Assembly (NCBI GenBank): GCA_002279705.1
Contig: NCCO01000100.1
Location: 1-35,842, forward strand
From: Allobosea sp. 12-68-7
GTDB lineage: Bacteria; Pseudomonadota; Alphaproteobacteria; Rhizobiales; Beijerinckiaceae
Length of the DNA: 35,842 nt
Direction of reading: 5' to 3'
In this document: positions 23,267 through 34,373 of the stretch, piece by piece
Layout of the letters: each line of letters opens with the position of its first letter
How positions within the stretch are numbered: position 1 is the first letter of the stretch
Translations under genes and position numbers: made by a program
Notes under the pieces: generated by a model
The model's database searches: none
What the model was told of the DNA's origin: nothing
What the model saw: the letters and a program-made list of their open reading frames with translations, nothing else

Positions 23267-24705
23267 CAGGTCACCTCGAACCAGGTCCAAAGGCCGCGGT
23301 CGAAGCGTTCCAGAACCGTCGAAGAGATCAGCCAGCGCCCCGGATTCTCGGCGATGAAGGCGATGTGCAGGCGCTTGCCGTCGGGGATCTGCACCGTGTC
23401 GAGGAAATAGGGCTCCCAGCCATCGTCGAGCGGGTGGAGCAGGCGGAAGCAGTGGCCGTGGACATGCAGCGGCTGCAGGAAGGCGGTCCGGTTGTCGATC
23501 GCGAGCACGATCGGCGTGCCGCGCCGAACGCTGAACAGCGGCTTGCCCGAAGCGTCGCCCACCCCGCCATTGAGGCGCCAGGGTCGGGCCGGATCGAGCC
23601 CCGCCATGTCGAGCTTCAAATCCGCCGCGAGTTTCGCGCCGCCCTCGATCACGATCTGCGGCCGCACCGCATCCTGCAGGCGCACCGCCGCCGGCAGCGT
23701 CGGGTTGGCCTTGAGCGCCATCGGCGCGGTCGAGGCCGGCCGGGCGGCGCCCTCGGTGACGAGCCGAACCAGCGGCACCCCCGAGCCGACCAGCGCCGTC
23801 ACGATCGCGGTCGCCCCGGCCTCCGTCGGCATGTCGACCAGGAGGTCGTAGCGGGTCCCCGGGGCGAAGGGCAGTTGCGAACGCACGGGCTCGAAGGATT
23901 CGGTCGGCTGCCCGTCGACCGCGATGACCACGGCCTTGATGCCGTCGAAGCGCAGCCGCATGATCCGGGCATTGCAGGCATTGGCGAGCCGCAGGCGCAC
24001 CCGCGCCCCCGGCGCGACCGGCACGCGCTGCGGCGGCGCGGCGCCGTTGACGGTGATCCAGCTTCCCAGCCGCCCCGCGGCAGCGGCCGCGGGGCTTTCG
24101 GCCGGGAAGGGCTGAAGCGCGTTGTCGTCGCCCAGCAGCCAGTCGGTGACCAGCACAGGCAGGTCGAGATCGACCGGCGGCGGATCCTTCTCTTCGACCA
24201 CCAGAAGCCCGCTCAGGCCACGGCCGGCGGGTTCTGCCGCGCCGCCCAGGACCAGCGGCCGATACAGGATCGTTCCGGAATCAGGCGGCGTCAGCCGGTA
24301 CTCGAAGCTCTCGCCCGGCGCGATCGGCGCCTGGCTGAACCCGCCGACACCATCCATCGCCGCCTCGCCACGCAGGCCATGCCAATGCAGCGCCAGCGGC
24401 GCGGTGGTCTTGTTGGCGAGGCGCAGATGCAGCGTGCGGCCCTGCTGCAGTCGCAGGGCCGGCCCCGGTGTCGCGCCGTCGAAGGCCCAGAGTTCGGTGT
24501 CGACGGCTGGCGCCGGGCGCAGCCTCTGCCGCGCTGGCGCAGCCGAGACGGTCCGGGTGACGGGCGCGGGCGCCGAGGCGGCGCTTGGGGGCGTGGTCTG
24601 GGCCCCGCCCTGCGAAGCAAGGCCGGGCAGGGCGGCGAGGGCTCCCAGCGCCGCGAGCGCGGTGCGGCGGGTCGGCGGGGCGGGGCTGTCGGTCGCGTCG
24701 GTCAT
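23266..24705 (-). CDS. Multicopper-oxidase-fold protein with degenerate copper sites
   Basis: About 479 residues. The N-terminus carries a twin-arginine type signal (PPTRRTALAALGALAALPG) followed by an Ala/Pro-rich linker; the protein is therefore exported folded. Three cupredoxin domains are visible, with the first copper motif ALHWHGLRG and a late PLHVHGHCFRLLH. The second motif reads TILYRPLVL, without the usual W-x-H-x-H. The last motif, where oxidases have HCH-x3-H, reads WLISSTVLERFDRG, so the type 1 Cys/His and several type 2/3 ligands are absent. It is probably not a functional oxidase in the normal sense. I chose the ATG at 24705; an in-frame ATG at 24717 adds four residues. The gene is coupled to the DoxX gene. 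Confidence 0.87.
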   Translation of the reverse strand: MTDATDSPAPPTRRTALAALGALAALPGLASQGGAQTTPPSAASAPAPVTRTVSAAPARQRLRPAPAVDTELWAFDGATPGPALRLQQGRTLHLRLANKTTAPLALHWHGLRGEAAMDGVGGFSQAPIAPGESFEYRLTPPDSGTILYRPLVLGGAAEPAGRGLSGLLVVEEKDPPPVDLDLPVLVTDWLLGDDNALQPFPAESPAAAAAGRLGSWITVNGAAPPQRVPVAPGARVRLRLANACNARIMRLRFDGIKAVVIAVDGQPTESFEPVRSQLPFAPGTRYDLLVDMPTEAGATAIVTALVGSGVPLVRLVTEGAARPASTAPMALKANPTLPAAVRLQDAVRPQIVIEGGAKLAADLKLDMAGLDPARPWRLNGGVGDASGKPLFSVRRGTPIVLAIDNRTAFLQPLHVHGHCFRLLHPLDDGWEPYFLDTVQIPDGKRLHIAFIAENPGRWLISSTVLERFDRGLWTWFEVT

Positions 24706-24897
24706 GATCACCGGCATAATCGGCGGCGGGACCGAAGGCGAGAGGCTGCATCCTTGCGATCGCGTGAGAGGACGGCCGTCCGGCCTCTTTTGCAGAACCG
24801 TCATTTTTTTGCTGCATGGGCCGCCTGAAATGCGTATAGCACCGGCGCCCAATGATGGCCGCGCTGCGCTTTCCCGCGTGCTGGCGCCATCGGGCCG

Positions 24898-24982
24898 GCG
24901 GGCGTGGCGGAACTGGTAGACGCACTGGTTTTAGGTACCAGCGGCGAAAGTCGTGGGGGTTCGAGTCCCTCCGCCCGCACCA
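24898..24982 (+). tRNA. tRNA-Leu (anticodon UAG)
   Basis: An 85-base cloverleaf: acceptor GCGGGCG (24898-24904) pairs with CGCCCGC (24972-24978). The anticodon stem CTGGT/ACCAG encloses TTTAGGT, giving anticodon TAG. A class II variable arm (GCGGCGAAAGTCGT) and a T-arm GGGGGTTCGAGTCCCT are present. The discriminator A and the terminal CCA are encoded. A weak promoter candidate (TATAGC at 24835) lies upstream. Confidence 0.97.
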
Positions 24983-25068
24983 TCGAATGGTTTTCGTGAG
25001 CGCGGCGGCGGTCTCCCGGCGTCGCGCTTTGGACATTGAAGTAACGAGCTGTTGGCGGATCGAAAACG

Positions 25069-26502
25069 ATGAACGTGACCGAAACCCTCTCGCAGGGCCT
25101 CAAGCGCGAATTTCAGGTGGTGCTGAACGCCGCCGACCTCAAGACGCGGCTCGATGACGGCCTCCAGGGTCTTCAGGGCAAGGCGAAGATCAACGGCTTT
25201 CGCCCCGGCAAGGTCCCGGTTGGCCATCTGCGCCGGCTCTATGGCCGCTCGGTTATGGCCGATGTCGTGCAGAACGCGGTCAACGAGGCCAACCAGAAGA
25301 TCGTCGCCGATCACGGCCTGAAGCTCGCCTTCGAGCCGCAGATCAAGTTCCCCGAGAACAAGGACGAGATCGAGGCCGCGATGGAGGCCAAGGGCGATCT
25401 CGCCTTCACCGTCGCCCTCGAGGTCCTCCCCAAGATCGAGCTCGCCGACCTGTCGGACGTGGCGCTGGTCAAGCCGGTCGCCGAGGTTCCCGACGCCGAT
25501 GTCGACGCCGCCCTGGAGCGGATGGCCGGCTCGAACCGCAGCTTCTCCAACAAGGGCGAGAAGGCCAAGGCCGAGAAGGGCGACCGCCTGATGATCTCGT
25601 TCGTCGGCACGCTCGAGGGCAAGCCCTTCGACGGCGGCACGGGCGAGGGCATCGCGCTGGACGTCGGCGCCGGTCAGTTCATCCCCGGCTTCGAGGAGCA
25701 GCTCGAGGGCGCGGTCGCCGGCGAGACCCGGACCGTCAAGGTCACCTTCCCCGAGAACTACACCGCCGAGCATCTCGCCGGTAAGCCGGCCGAGTTCGAG
25801 GTCACCGTGACCGAGGTCCAGGCCCCCGAGCCGGTCACGATCGACGACGAACTGGCCAAGGCCTTCGGGCTGGAGTCGCTCGACGCGCTGAAGAAGGCGA
25901 TCCGTGAGCAGATCGGTCGCGATTTCGCCACCCAGTCGCGCCGCAAGCTCAAGAAGAGCCTGCTCGACGCGCTCGACACGAAATACACCTTCGAGCTGCC
26001 GCCGACCCTGGTCGAGCAGGAGTTCGCCAGCGTCTGGAGCCAGGTCGAGGCCGACATGAAGGACGCCAAGAAGTCCTTCGAGGACGAGGGCACCACCGAG
26101 GACGCCGCGCGGGGCGACTACCGCAAGATCGCCGAACGCCGCGTGCGTCTCGGCCTCGTGCTGGCCGAGATCGGCGAGCAGGCCAAGGTCCAGATCTCCG
26201 ATGACGAGGTCACCCAGGCGCTGGTCGAGCGCGCCCGCCAGTTCCCCGGCCAGGAGAAGCAGGTCTGGGAGTTTTATCGCAAGAACCCCCAGGCCCTCGC
26301 CGAGATCCGCGCCCCGATCTTCGAGGAGAAGGTCGTCGACCACCTGCTCGGCCAGATCAAGGTCGAGGATCAGGCCGTGTCCCGCGAGGCGCTCTACGCC
26401 GACGATGACGCCGAGGGATCGGCGGAGGCCGAGCCGAAGAAGGCCGGGGCCAAGAAGGCTAAGAAGGCCGAGGATGCCGCGGGTGACGACGCTTCCGCCT
26501 GA
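25069..26502 (+). CDS. tig: Trigger factor (ribosome-associated chaperone, PPIase)
   Basis: The 477-residue protein has all trigger factor domains: the ribosome-binding N-domain ([19 protein letters not shown], and [17 protein letters not shown] where the GFRxGKxP signature docks on L23), the FKBP-type peptidyl-prolyl isomerase domain (about 165-250; [14 protein letters not shown] and [15 protein letters not shown]), and the C-terminal chaperone arms. The last 30 residues are Lys/Ala-rich ([16 protein letters not shown]), a low-complexity tail. The ATG at 25069 has only a weak upstream GGCGGATCG. It stands ahead of clpP-clpX-lon as in most proteobacteria, separated by a terminator. Confidence 0.97.
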   Translation: MNVTETLSQGLKREFQVVLNAADLKTRLDDGLQGLQGKAKINGFRPGKVPVGHLRRLYGRSVMADVVQNAVNEANQKIVADHGLKLAFEPQIKFPENKDEIEAAMEAKGDLAFTVALEVLPKIELADLSDVALVKPVAEVPDADVDAALERMAGSNRSFSNKGEKAKAEKGDRLMISFVGTLEGKPFDGGTGEGIALDVGAGQFIPGFEEQLEGAVAGETRTVKVTFPENYTAEHLAGKPAEFEVTVTEVQAPEPVTIDDELAKAFGLESLDALKKAIREQIGRDFATQSRRKLKKSLLDALDTKYTFELPPTLVEQEFASVWSQVEADMKDAKKSFEDEGTTEDAARGDYRKIAERRVRLGLVLAEIGEQAKVQISDDEVTQALVERARQFPGQEKQVWEFYRKNPQALAEIRAPIFEEKVVDHLLGQIKVEDQAVSREALYADDDAEGSAEAEPKKAGAKKAKKAEDAAGDDASA

Positions 26503-26532
26503 ACACGGCGGAAACCTTAACCAGAGACCGTG

Positions 26533-26569
26533 GCGCCGCTCGGCTCATGCCGGGCGGCGCTTCTCTTTT
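26533..26569 (+). terminator. Rho-independent terminator after tig
   Basis: GCGCCGCTCGG (26533-26543) pairs with CCGGGCGGCGC (26550-26560; one T-G pair) around CTCATG, then TTCTCTTTT follows. It lies 30 bases after the tig stop and separates tig from clpP. Confidence 0.88.
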
Positions 26570-26674
26570 CAGCCGCCTTTGCCGTGCTTATGTGGGTAGC
26601 CTCTCAGGACATCCGATTCGAACGACCGCCGGTTTCCGGCTCCCGCCCCCGGCTCTGCACCCAAGGACAGTTTC

Positions 26675-27298
26675 ATGCTGCGCGATCCGATCGAGACCTA
26701 CAACAATCTCGTCCCGATGGTGGTCGAGCAATCGAGCCGTGGCGAACGCGCCTTCGACATCTATTCGCGTCTGCTGCGTGAGCGCATCATCTTCCTGACC
26801 GGTCCGGTCGAGGATTATTCGGCGTCGCTGATCGTGGCGCAGCTGCTGTTCCTCGAAGCCGAGAACCCCAAGAAGGAGATCTCCTTCTACATCAACTCGC
26901 CCGGTGGCGTGGTCACCTCGGGCCTGTCGATCTACGACACGATGCAGTTCATCCGCTGCCCGGTGACGACGCTCTGCGTCGGCCAGGCCGCTTCGATGGG
27001 CTCGCTGCTGCTGACCGCCGGGGCCAAGGACATGCGCTTCGCCCTGCCGAACGCGCGCATCATGGTGCACCAGCCCTCCGGCGGCTATCAGGGCCAGGTG
27101 ACGGATATCCTGATTCACGCCCGCGAGGTCGAGAGCCTGAAGCGCCGGCTGAACGAGATCTACGTCACCCACACCGGCCGCAGCTATGCCGAGATCGAGG
27201 CGGCGCTGGAGCGCGACAACTTCATGACCGCCGAGGCGGCCCGCGAGTTCGGTCTGATCGACAAGGTCATCGACAAGCGCCCGGAGGACGCGGCCTGA
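26675..27298 (+). CDS. clpP: ATP-dependent Clp protease proteolytic subunit
   Basis: The 207-residue ClpP has an intact catalytic triad: S107 in GQAASMGS, H132 in MVHQPSGG and D181 in [33 protein letters not shown] and [20 protein letters not shown] are standard family blocks. It forms the 14-mer degradation chamber served by ClpX. The ATG at 26675 follows CCAAGGACAG. A CTTATGTGG element at 26587 resembles a heat-shock sigma-32 -10 box with a poor -35. The clpX gene follows after 286 bases. Confidence 0.98.
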   Translation: MLRDPIETYNNLVPMVVEQSSRGERAFDIYSRLLRERIIFLTGPVEDYSASLIVAQLLFLEAENPKKEISFYINSPGGVVTSGLSIYDTMQFIRCPVTTLCVGQAASMGSLLLTAGAKDMRFALPNARIMVHQPSGGYQGQVTDILIHAREVESLKRRLNEIYVTHTGRSYAEIEAALERDNFMTAEAAREFGLIDKVIDKRPEDAA

Positions 27299-27584
27299 GG
27301 CGGCTGCGACCAGCGGGCGCGCCGCCTGTGGGTTGGCTCGCCCGCCATCCGGCCCCATATTGCAAGGTGGTCGGCCCCGTGTTTGCATGGGGAATCGAAT
27401 GGACGCGGGGTGATCCCGCAGGTGTTTCAGCCTGATCCGATTGTGGATCGGCCGCGATTTCAGGCGTTTCGGAACGAGCCGTTAACCTGATGATCGTGAA
27501 CTGAACGCCTATGATGACGAAGAGACGACGGTTGCATCCGCTTTGGGCTGATGTGGTCTCCGGCTCCGAGAATGGAGATGGACG

Positions 27585-28778
27585 ATGAGTAAGGTCAGCG
27601 GCGGCGATTCCAAGAGCACGCTCTACTGCTCCTTCTGCGGCAAGAGCCAGCACGAGGTTCGCAAGCTCATTGCAGGACCGACCGTGTTCATCTGCGACGA
27701 ATGCGTCGAGCTGTGCATGGACATCATCCGCGAGGAATCGAAATCCGCGCTGGTCAAATCCAAGGACGGGGTGCCGACGCCCAAGGAGATCCGCAAGGTC
27801 CTGGACGACTACGTCATCGGCCAGGAGCACGCCAAGAAGGTGCTCTCGGTCGCCGTCCACAACCATTACAAGCGGCTGTCGCACGCGACCAAGCACAACG
27901 ACGTCGAGCTCGCGAAGTCCAACATCCTGCTGATCGGACCGACGGGCTCGGGCAAGACGCTGCTGGCGCAGACGCTGGCGCGCATCCTCGACGTGCCCTT
28001 CACCATGGCCGACGCGACGACGCTGACCGAAGCCGGCTATGTCGGCGAGGACGTCGAGAACATCATCCTCAAGCTGCTCCAGGCCTCCGACTACAATGTC
28101 GAGCGGGCGCAGCGCGGCATCGTCTACATCGACGAGATCGACAAGATCAGCCGCAAGTCCGACAACCCGTCGATCACCCGCGACGTCTCGGGCGAGGGCG
28201 TGCAGCAGGCCCTGCTCAAGATCATGGAGGGCACCGTCGCATCCGTGCCGCCGCAGGGCGGGCGCAAGCATCCGCAGCAGGAGTTCCTGCAGGTCGACAC
28301 CACCAACATCCTCTTCATCTGCGGTGGCGCCTTCGCCGGTCTCGACAAGATCATCGCCGGGCGCGGCAAGGGCACCTCGATCGGCTTCGGCGCGACCGTG
28401 AAGGGCCCCGACGAGCGCCGCACCGGCGCGATCTTCCGCGAGGTCGAGCCGGAGGATCTGCTGAAGTTCGGCCTGATCCCGGAATTCGTCGGCCGCCTGC
28501 CGGTCCTGGCGACGCTGGAGGATCTCGACGAGGCTGCGCTGAAGACCATCCTGACCGAGCCGAAGAACGCGCTGGTCAAGCAGTATCAGCGCCTGTTCGA
28601 GATGGAGGACACCGAGCTGACCTTCACCGACGAGGCGGTCAGCCTGATCGCCCGCAAGGCGATCGAGCGCAAGACCGGCGCGCGCGGCCTGCGCTCCATC
28701 ATGGAGGGCATCCTGCTCGAGACGATGTACGAGCTGCCGGGCCTCGAAGAAGCCTCGAAGGCGTCGAGCAGGTCGTGA
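27585..28778 (+). CDS. clpX: ATP-dependent Clp protease ATPase subunit ClpX, C-terminus frameshifted
   Basis: The product has the ClpX zinc-binding domain (C15, C18, C37, C40 in LYCSFCGK and [10 protein letters not shown]), Walker A GPTGSGKT (118-125), pore loop GYVGED, Walker [10 protein letters not shown], and the RKH loop [10 protein letters not shown]. It is complete to [13 protein letters not shown]. There an 11-base insertion (GCCTCGAA at 28741-28748 repeats at 28752-28759 with GAA between) shifts the frame, and the reading ends after EASKASSRS at 28778, 397 aa. The true C-terminus ([20 protein letters not shown] and the acidic tail) continues in another frame to 28864. The lost part is the final ~35 residues of the small domain. 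Since clpX is essential in Caulobacter, check for a consensus error. Confidence 0.93.
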   Translation: MSKVSGGDSKSTLYCSFCGKSQHEVRKLIAGPTVFICDECVELCMDIIREESKSALVKSKDGVPTPKEIRKVLDDYVIGQEHAKKVLSVAVHNHYKRLSHATKHNDVELAKSNILLIGPTGSGKTLLAQTLARILDVPFTMADATTLTEAGYVGEDVENIILKLLQASDYNVERAQRGIVYIDEIDKISRKSDNPSITRDVSGEGVQQALLKIMEGTVASVPPQGGRKHPQQEFLQVDTTNILFICGGAFAGLDKIIAGRGKGTSIGFGATVKGPDERRTGAIFREVEPEDLLKFGLIPEFVGRLPVLATLEDLDEAALKTILTEPKNALVKQYQRLFEMEDTELTFTDEAVSLIARKAIERKTGARGLRSIMEGILLETMYELPGLEEASKASSRS

Positions 28779-28947
28779 TCGGCCCGGAGGCGGTGGAATC
28801 CAAGTCCCGGCCGCTGTTCATCTACTCGGAGCGCGAGGAAGAGGCGAAGTCCGCCTCGGCCTGATGTCGCGGTCGACGGCCCGGGGCAGGTATTGCCCCA
28901 GCGGCGAACGAAGCTACGATCCTGCTTCGCTAGCTCTGCTGACGTCG

Positions 28948-28973
28948 AACGCGCGCTGTCTGGCGCGCGTTTT
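28948..28973 (+). terminator. Rho-independent terminator after clpX
   Basis: AACGCGCGC (28948-28956) pairs perfectly with GCGCGCGTT (28963-28971) around TGTCTG, and ends in TTTT (28970-28973). It lies 84 bases beyond the original clpX stop. Confidence 0.8.
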
Positions 28974-29126
28974 GCGTATCGGACCAGAGATCTGCTTCGG
29001 CCGTTCGGGCGTATGCTTTAGGCTGCTCCGACGGGGCCTTGCCTCAGGTCTGCGAAAACAGATCTGCGTCTGGTCACGGGCCCATTGACGCAGTGCAAAC
29101 TTCTGGGGCCAACTGTCGCCGGATCG

Positions 29127-29157
29127 CTTGAAAGCCGGCGCGGAAGTCTCCACTTTG
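29127..29157 (+). promoter_or_regulatory. Possible RpoH (sigma-32) promoter of lon
   Basis: CTTGAA at 29127-29132 is a perfect heat-shock -35 element; 17 bases later CCACTTTG is a partial match to the -10 consensus. The lon gene belongs to the RpoH regulon in related bacteria, which is why I list it. Confidence 0.35.
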
Positions 29158-29296
29158 ATCCCACTCGCGAGAGTCGCATGCCTGTCGAGGGTGCGATGCG
29201 CGGGGGCGGACGCGGTGAATGGTCACCACACCCGCTTACGTCCGGCGCCTACGCCCATTGCGGGGGGACGTCGGGCGCAACCACAAAGGAAAAGTC

Positions 29297-31720
<2,424 letters not shown>

Positions 31721-31741
31721 AGCATCTGAACGGAACCACCG

Positions 31742-31772
31742 AGGCCGCCGGGCAACCGGCGGCCTTTCCTTT
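31742..31772 (+). terminator. Rho-independent terminator after lon
   Basis: AGGCCGCCGG (31742-31751) pairs perfectly with CCGGCGGCCT (31756-31765) around GCAA, followed by TTCCTTT. It lies 21 bases after the lon stop. Confidence 0.93.
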
Positions 31773-31833
31773 GGTAATGCGTTAACCGCGCCTGCGCATG
31801 ATGCCGCCGGTTCAGGGTGGTTCGTGACGAGCG

Positions 31834-33639
31834 ATGGTTGATTCGGCGGTGGTGCAGGGCGAGGCCATGGGCCGTGGCGGTGCCGTATCGGGTTTTTTCG
31901 CGCCGCGATCCCTGATCTGGTCGATCATTCTGCCGGGGGTCGCTGCCATCGCCCTGTTGGTGGTGGCGCTTGCCGCTTATCTGCCCGGGTCGATCGTCGC
32001 GATCGAGGTTCGTGCGGCCCGCGAGCGCGCGGTCGCCGGCGCCAACAGGCTGGTCGCCCTGAGGGCCTTCTACTCGGAAGCCGTGGTCTCGCGCCTGACG
32101 CCCAAGGGCGATGTTACGGCCACGTCCAGCTACGCCTCCGATCCGCACGCCATTCCCGTCCCCACGACCTTTCTCCTCGACTATACGGCGCGTCTCGCCG
32201 CCGGCGGCGACCAGATCAGACTGGTCAGCCCTTTCCCCTGGCCGCAGCGGCAGCGGCGCGAGGATCTCGATGCCTTCCAGACGGCCGCTTGGAAGGCGCT
32301 GAACCAGGATCAGACTCCCTCCTTCAGCGTCATCGAGGGCAGTGGGCCCGACGCCGTGCTGCGTGTCGCGGTCGCCGACCGCATGACGCAGAGCTGCGTC
32401 GCATGTCACAACAGCCATCCCGATTCGCCGATCCGCCTGTGGAAGGTCGGTGATGTGCGGGGCCTCATCGAGATCCGGCAGTCGCTCGCGACCGTCACCA
32501 AGGAGGCCCGCGAGATCGGCTGGCGGCTGACGCAGGGCGGGCTGTTGGCAGCCGCGATCCTGCTGCTGACCTTCATCCTCGTGGCGCTGCGCGTGGTCCG
32601 TCCGCTGCGCGACCTGACCGCGACAATCGGGCAGCTCGCCCATGACCGCGGCCATGTCACGATTCCCTATGTTGCCCGGCGCGACGAACTCGGCATCTTC
32701 GCACGCGCGCTGCAGATGTTGAAGCTGGAACGGCGCGCCGCGCTCGCCGCGCAGCAGGTGGCCGATGAGGAGGCCCGCCAGCGGCTCGAGCGGGCCGGCC
32801 GGCTGCATCGCTTCAGTGCCGGGCTGGGGGAGGACCTGCACCGCCTGCGGGCCGAAGCCGCCTCGTCCTCGGACGCGATCCGGGGCGCGGTGAGCGAGGT
32901 CGCGGCCCTGTCCGCCGTCAGCTCTGACCTGGTGCTCCAGGCACAGACCCATGCCATCCGCCTCGATGAGGCGGGGCGGGCCGTGATCGCGTTGAGCGAG
33001 GCCATCGGGACGGCCGTCCACGCCGTGGAGGCGCATCTCGACCTCGTCGGACACCATGCCGAGCAGGCCGTCAGGCGCTCGCGCGACGCCGAGGACAGGA
33101 CACGCCGCCTCGCCACCGAAGCGACCCGCGTGGGCGATGTCGTCGGCGTCATCCGCGACATCGCCGAACAGGTCAATCTGCTGGCCCTCAACGCCACGAT
33201 CGAGGCCGCCCGCGCCGGTCCGGCCGGGCGCGGCTTCGCCGTCGTCGCCGGCGAGGTGAAGGCGCTGGCCGAGCGCACGGGTGTCGCGACACAGGACATC
33301 GCCGACCGGATCTGCAAGATCCAGCAGGCTTCGGGTGAGGTCGCGGCGCAGATCACCGAGATGACGAGCGGGCTCGTCGGCGACGGGGCGACCGCGCGCG
33401 ACCTCGCTCAGCGGTTGCGCGACGACGTCTCCGTCTCCACCGATATCGAGCGCCACATGCGCACGGTGTTCGAAGAAGCCCGCGCCATGGTCGCGGCGCT
33501 CGACCGGGTTCGCGGCGAGACGGCGGCGGCCGGTGGCAGCGTGCAGGCGCTGGACGAGGCCTCGTCGCGGGTGGCGGCGGCGGTCCAGCAACTCGACCGG
33601 CACGTCGATTCGCTCTCGCGCGAGATCGCCACGGCGTGA
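31834..33639 (+). CDS. Haem-type methyl-accepting chemotaxis protein (Tll0287/DUF3365-like sensor)
   Basis: A 601-residue transducer. Helix 1 (about 28-50) and helix 2 (235-254) enclose a periplasmic domain of about 180 residues containing C188-V-A-C191-H192 in [16 protein letters not shown], a c-type haem-binding motif. The overall arrangement resembles Tll0287-like (DUF3365) sensors of redox state or gas. A HAMP domain follows ([16 protein letters not shown]), then the MCP signalling domain with hairpin tip [23 protein letters not shown] and [16 protein letters not shown]. Haem attachment needs the Ccm system, not seen here. The ATG at 31834 is the natural start. It is preceded by the lon terminator and followed by tRNA-Val on the other strand. 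No che genes are nearby. Confidence 0.92.
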   Translation: MVDSAVVQGEAMGRGGAVSGFFAPRSLIWSIILPGVAAIALLVVALAAYLPGSIVAIEVRAARERAVAGANRLVALRAFYSEAVVSRLTPKGDVTATSSYASDPHAIPVPTTFLLDYTARLAAGGDQIRLVSPFPWPQRQRREDLDAFQTAAWKALNQDQTPSFSVIEGSGPDAVLRVAVADRMTQSCVACHNSHPDSPIRLWKVGDVRGLIEIRQSLATVTKEAREIGWRLTQGGLLAAAILLLTFILVALRVVRPLRDLTATIGQLAHDRGHVTIPYVARRDELGIFARALQMLKLERRAALAAQQVADEEARQRLERAGRLHRFSAGLGEDLHRLRAEAASSSDAIRGAVSEVAALSAVSSDLVLQAQTHAIRLDEAGRAVIALSEAIGTAVHAVEAHLDLVGHHAEQAVRRSRDAEDRTRRLATEATRVGDVVGVIRDIAEQVNLLALNATIEAARAGPAGRGFAVVAGEVKALAERTGVATQDIADRICKIQQASGEVAAQITEMTSGLVGDGATARDLAQRLRDDVSVSTDIERHMRTVFEEARAMVAALDRVRGETAAAGGSVQALDEASSRVAAAVQQLDRHVDSLSREIATA

Positions 33640-33649
33640 AGGCGCCGAC

Positions 33650-33725
33650 TGGTGGGCGGTGACGGGCTCGAACCGCCGACCCTCTCGGTGTAAACGAGAT
33701 GCTCTACCGACTGAGCTAACCGCCC
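33650..33725 (-). tRNA. tRNA-Val (anticodon UAC)
   Basis: On the minus strand a 76-base cloverleaf runs from GGGCGGT to ACCGCCC with discriminator A and encoded CCA (complement of 33650-33652). D-arm TAGCTCAGTCGGTAGAGC, anticodon loop TTTACAC (anticodon TAC), and T-arm GGCGGTTCGAGCCCGTC are regular. Confidence 0.97.
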
Positions 33726-33848
33726 GCGTCGTCGGATGTAAGCCCTGCCGGCCTCGCCATCAAGCGCCCAGTGCCCCTGTCATGCGGCTCGGGAGCGGGC
33801 GGTTCCGCCATGCGTCCGGGACATCTTCATTTTGCCGGGCACCCGCGC

Positions 33849-33877
33849 TTGACACTTCGGGCCCGTCGCCATAATCC
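33849..33877 (+). promoter_or_regulatory. Sigma-70 promoter of tRNA-Asp
   Basis: TTGACA (33849-33854), a 17-base spacer, and TAATCC (33872-33877). Transcription would begin near 33884, about 32 bases before the tRNA. Confidence 0.75.
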
Positions 33878-33915
33878 ACACCTCGTCGACGGCCGCAGCG
33901 CTTCGGCGGCCCTGC

Positions 33916-33992
33916 GCGGGCGTAGCTCAGTTGGTTAGAGTGCCGGCCTGTCACGCCGGAGGTCGCGGGTTCGAGCCCCGTCGCCCGCGCCA
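33916..33992 (+). tRNA. tRNA-Asp (anticodon GUC)
   Basis: A 77-base cloverleaf: acceptor GCGGGCG (33916-33922) with CGCCCGC (33982-33988), discriminator G, and encoded CCA. The anticodon stem GCCGG/CCGGC encloses CTGTCAC, giving GTC. T-arm GCGGGTTCGAGCCCCGT is normal. Confidence 0.97.
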
Positions 33993-34373
33993 TACCCATC
34001 GATATGTTGGGAGACATGGGCGTCGGCCCATGATGCGTTCCGGGTCGATGTTGCTCCATTCACGTGCCCCGAATCCCGCGTTTTTGGCTTCGAGAGTAGT
34101 CTGTGGCGGGCCGCGTGCATCTCGCGCTGAACGATTTGCCGCCAAACGCAGGGCGACGCCTGTCGACTTCGCTTCGACCGTCACCGCGCGTCGGGCGCGG
34201 CACTCGACCCACTGCACCGCGCCGGAAACTCAGGCTGAGCCAGCCCGGACGGGCTCCACGGCCGCCTGAGCCGAACGCAGCGCCGGGAAGCGAACGCAGC
34301 GCCTGGAACCCGTCAGCGGCGATCGGCACCTCTGGGATGGGTCCGCCGCAGCGGCGCACCGGTGAGACGGTTG
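33993..34373. other. Intergenic region after tRNA-Asp (381 bases)
   Basis: Nothing gene-like was found on either strand beyond short chance frames. The only structure noticed is a direct repeat at 34272-34308, listed separately. Confidence 0.5.
34272..34308 (+). repeat. Two-copy 18-base direct repeat
   Basis: CGAACGCAGCGCCGGGAA (34272-34289) repeats as CGAACGCAGCGCCTGGAA (34291-34308), 17 of 18 identical, with a 19-base period. No function is known. Confidence 0.7.

Larger units (their letters stand above)
28865..29296. other. clpX-lon intergenic region (432 bases)
   Basis: No convincing gene was found. It holds the clpX terminator (28948-28973), a possible heat-shock promoter for lon (29127-29157), and the lon ribosome site AAAGGA at 29285-29290. 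Small open frames here lack ribosome sites and family resemblance. Confidence 0.6.

Noticed and set aside
24931-26343. Minus-strand frame opposite tig
   Set aside because: It is a shadow of tig, rich in Leu/Gly/Asp, and also overlaps tRNA-Leu.
33993-34373. tRNA-associated integration site or mobile element
   Set aside because: No integrase, no repeat of the tRNA 3' end and no foreign base composition was seen downstream of tRNA-Asp.
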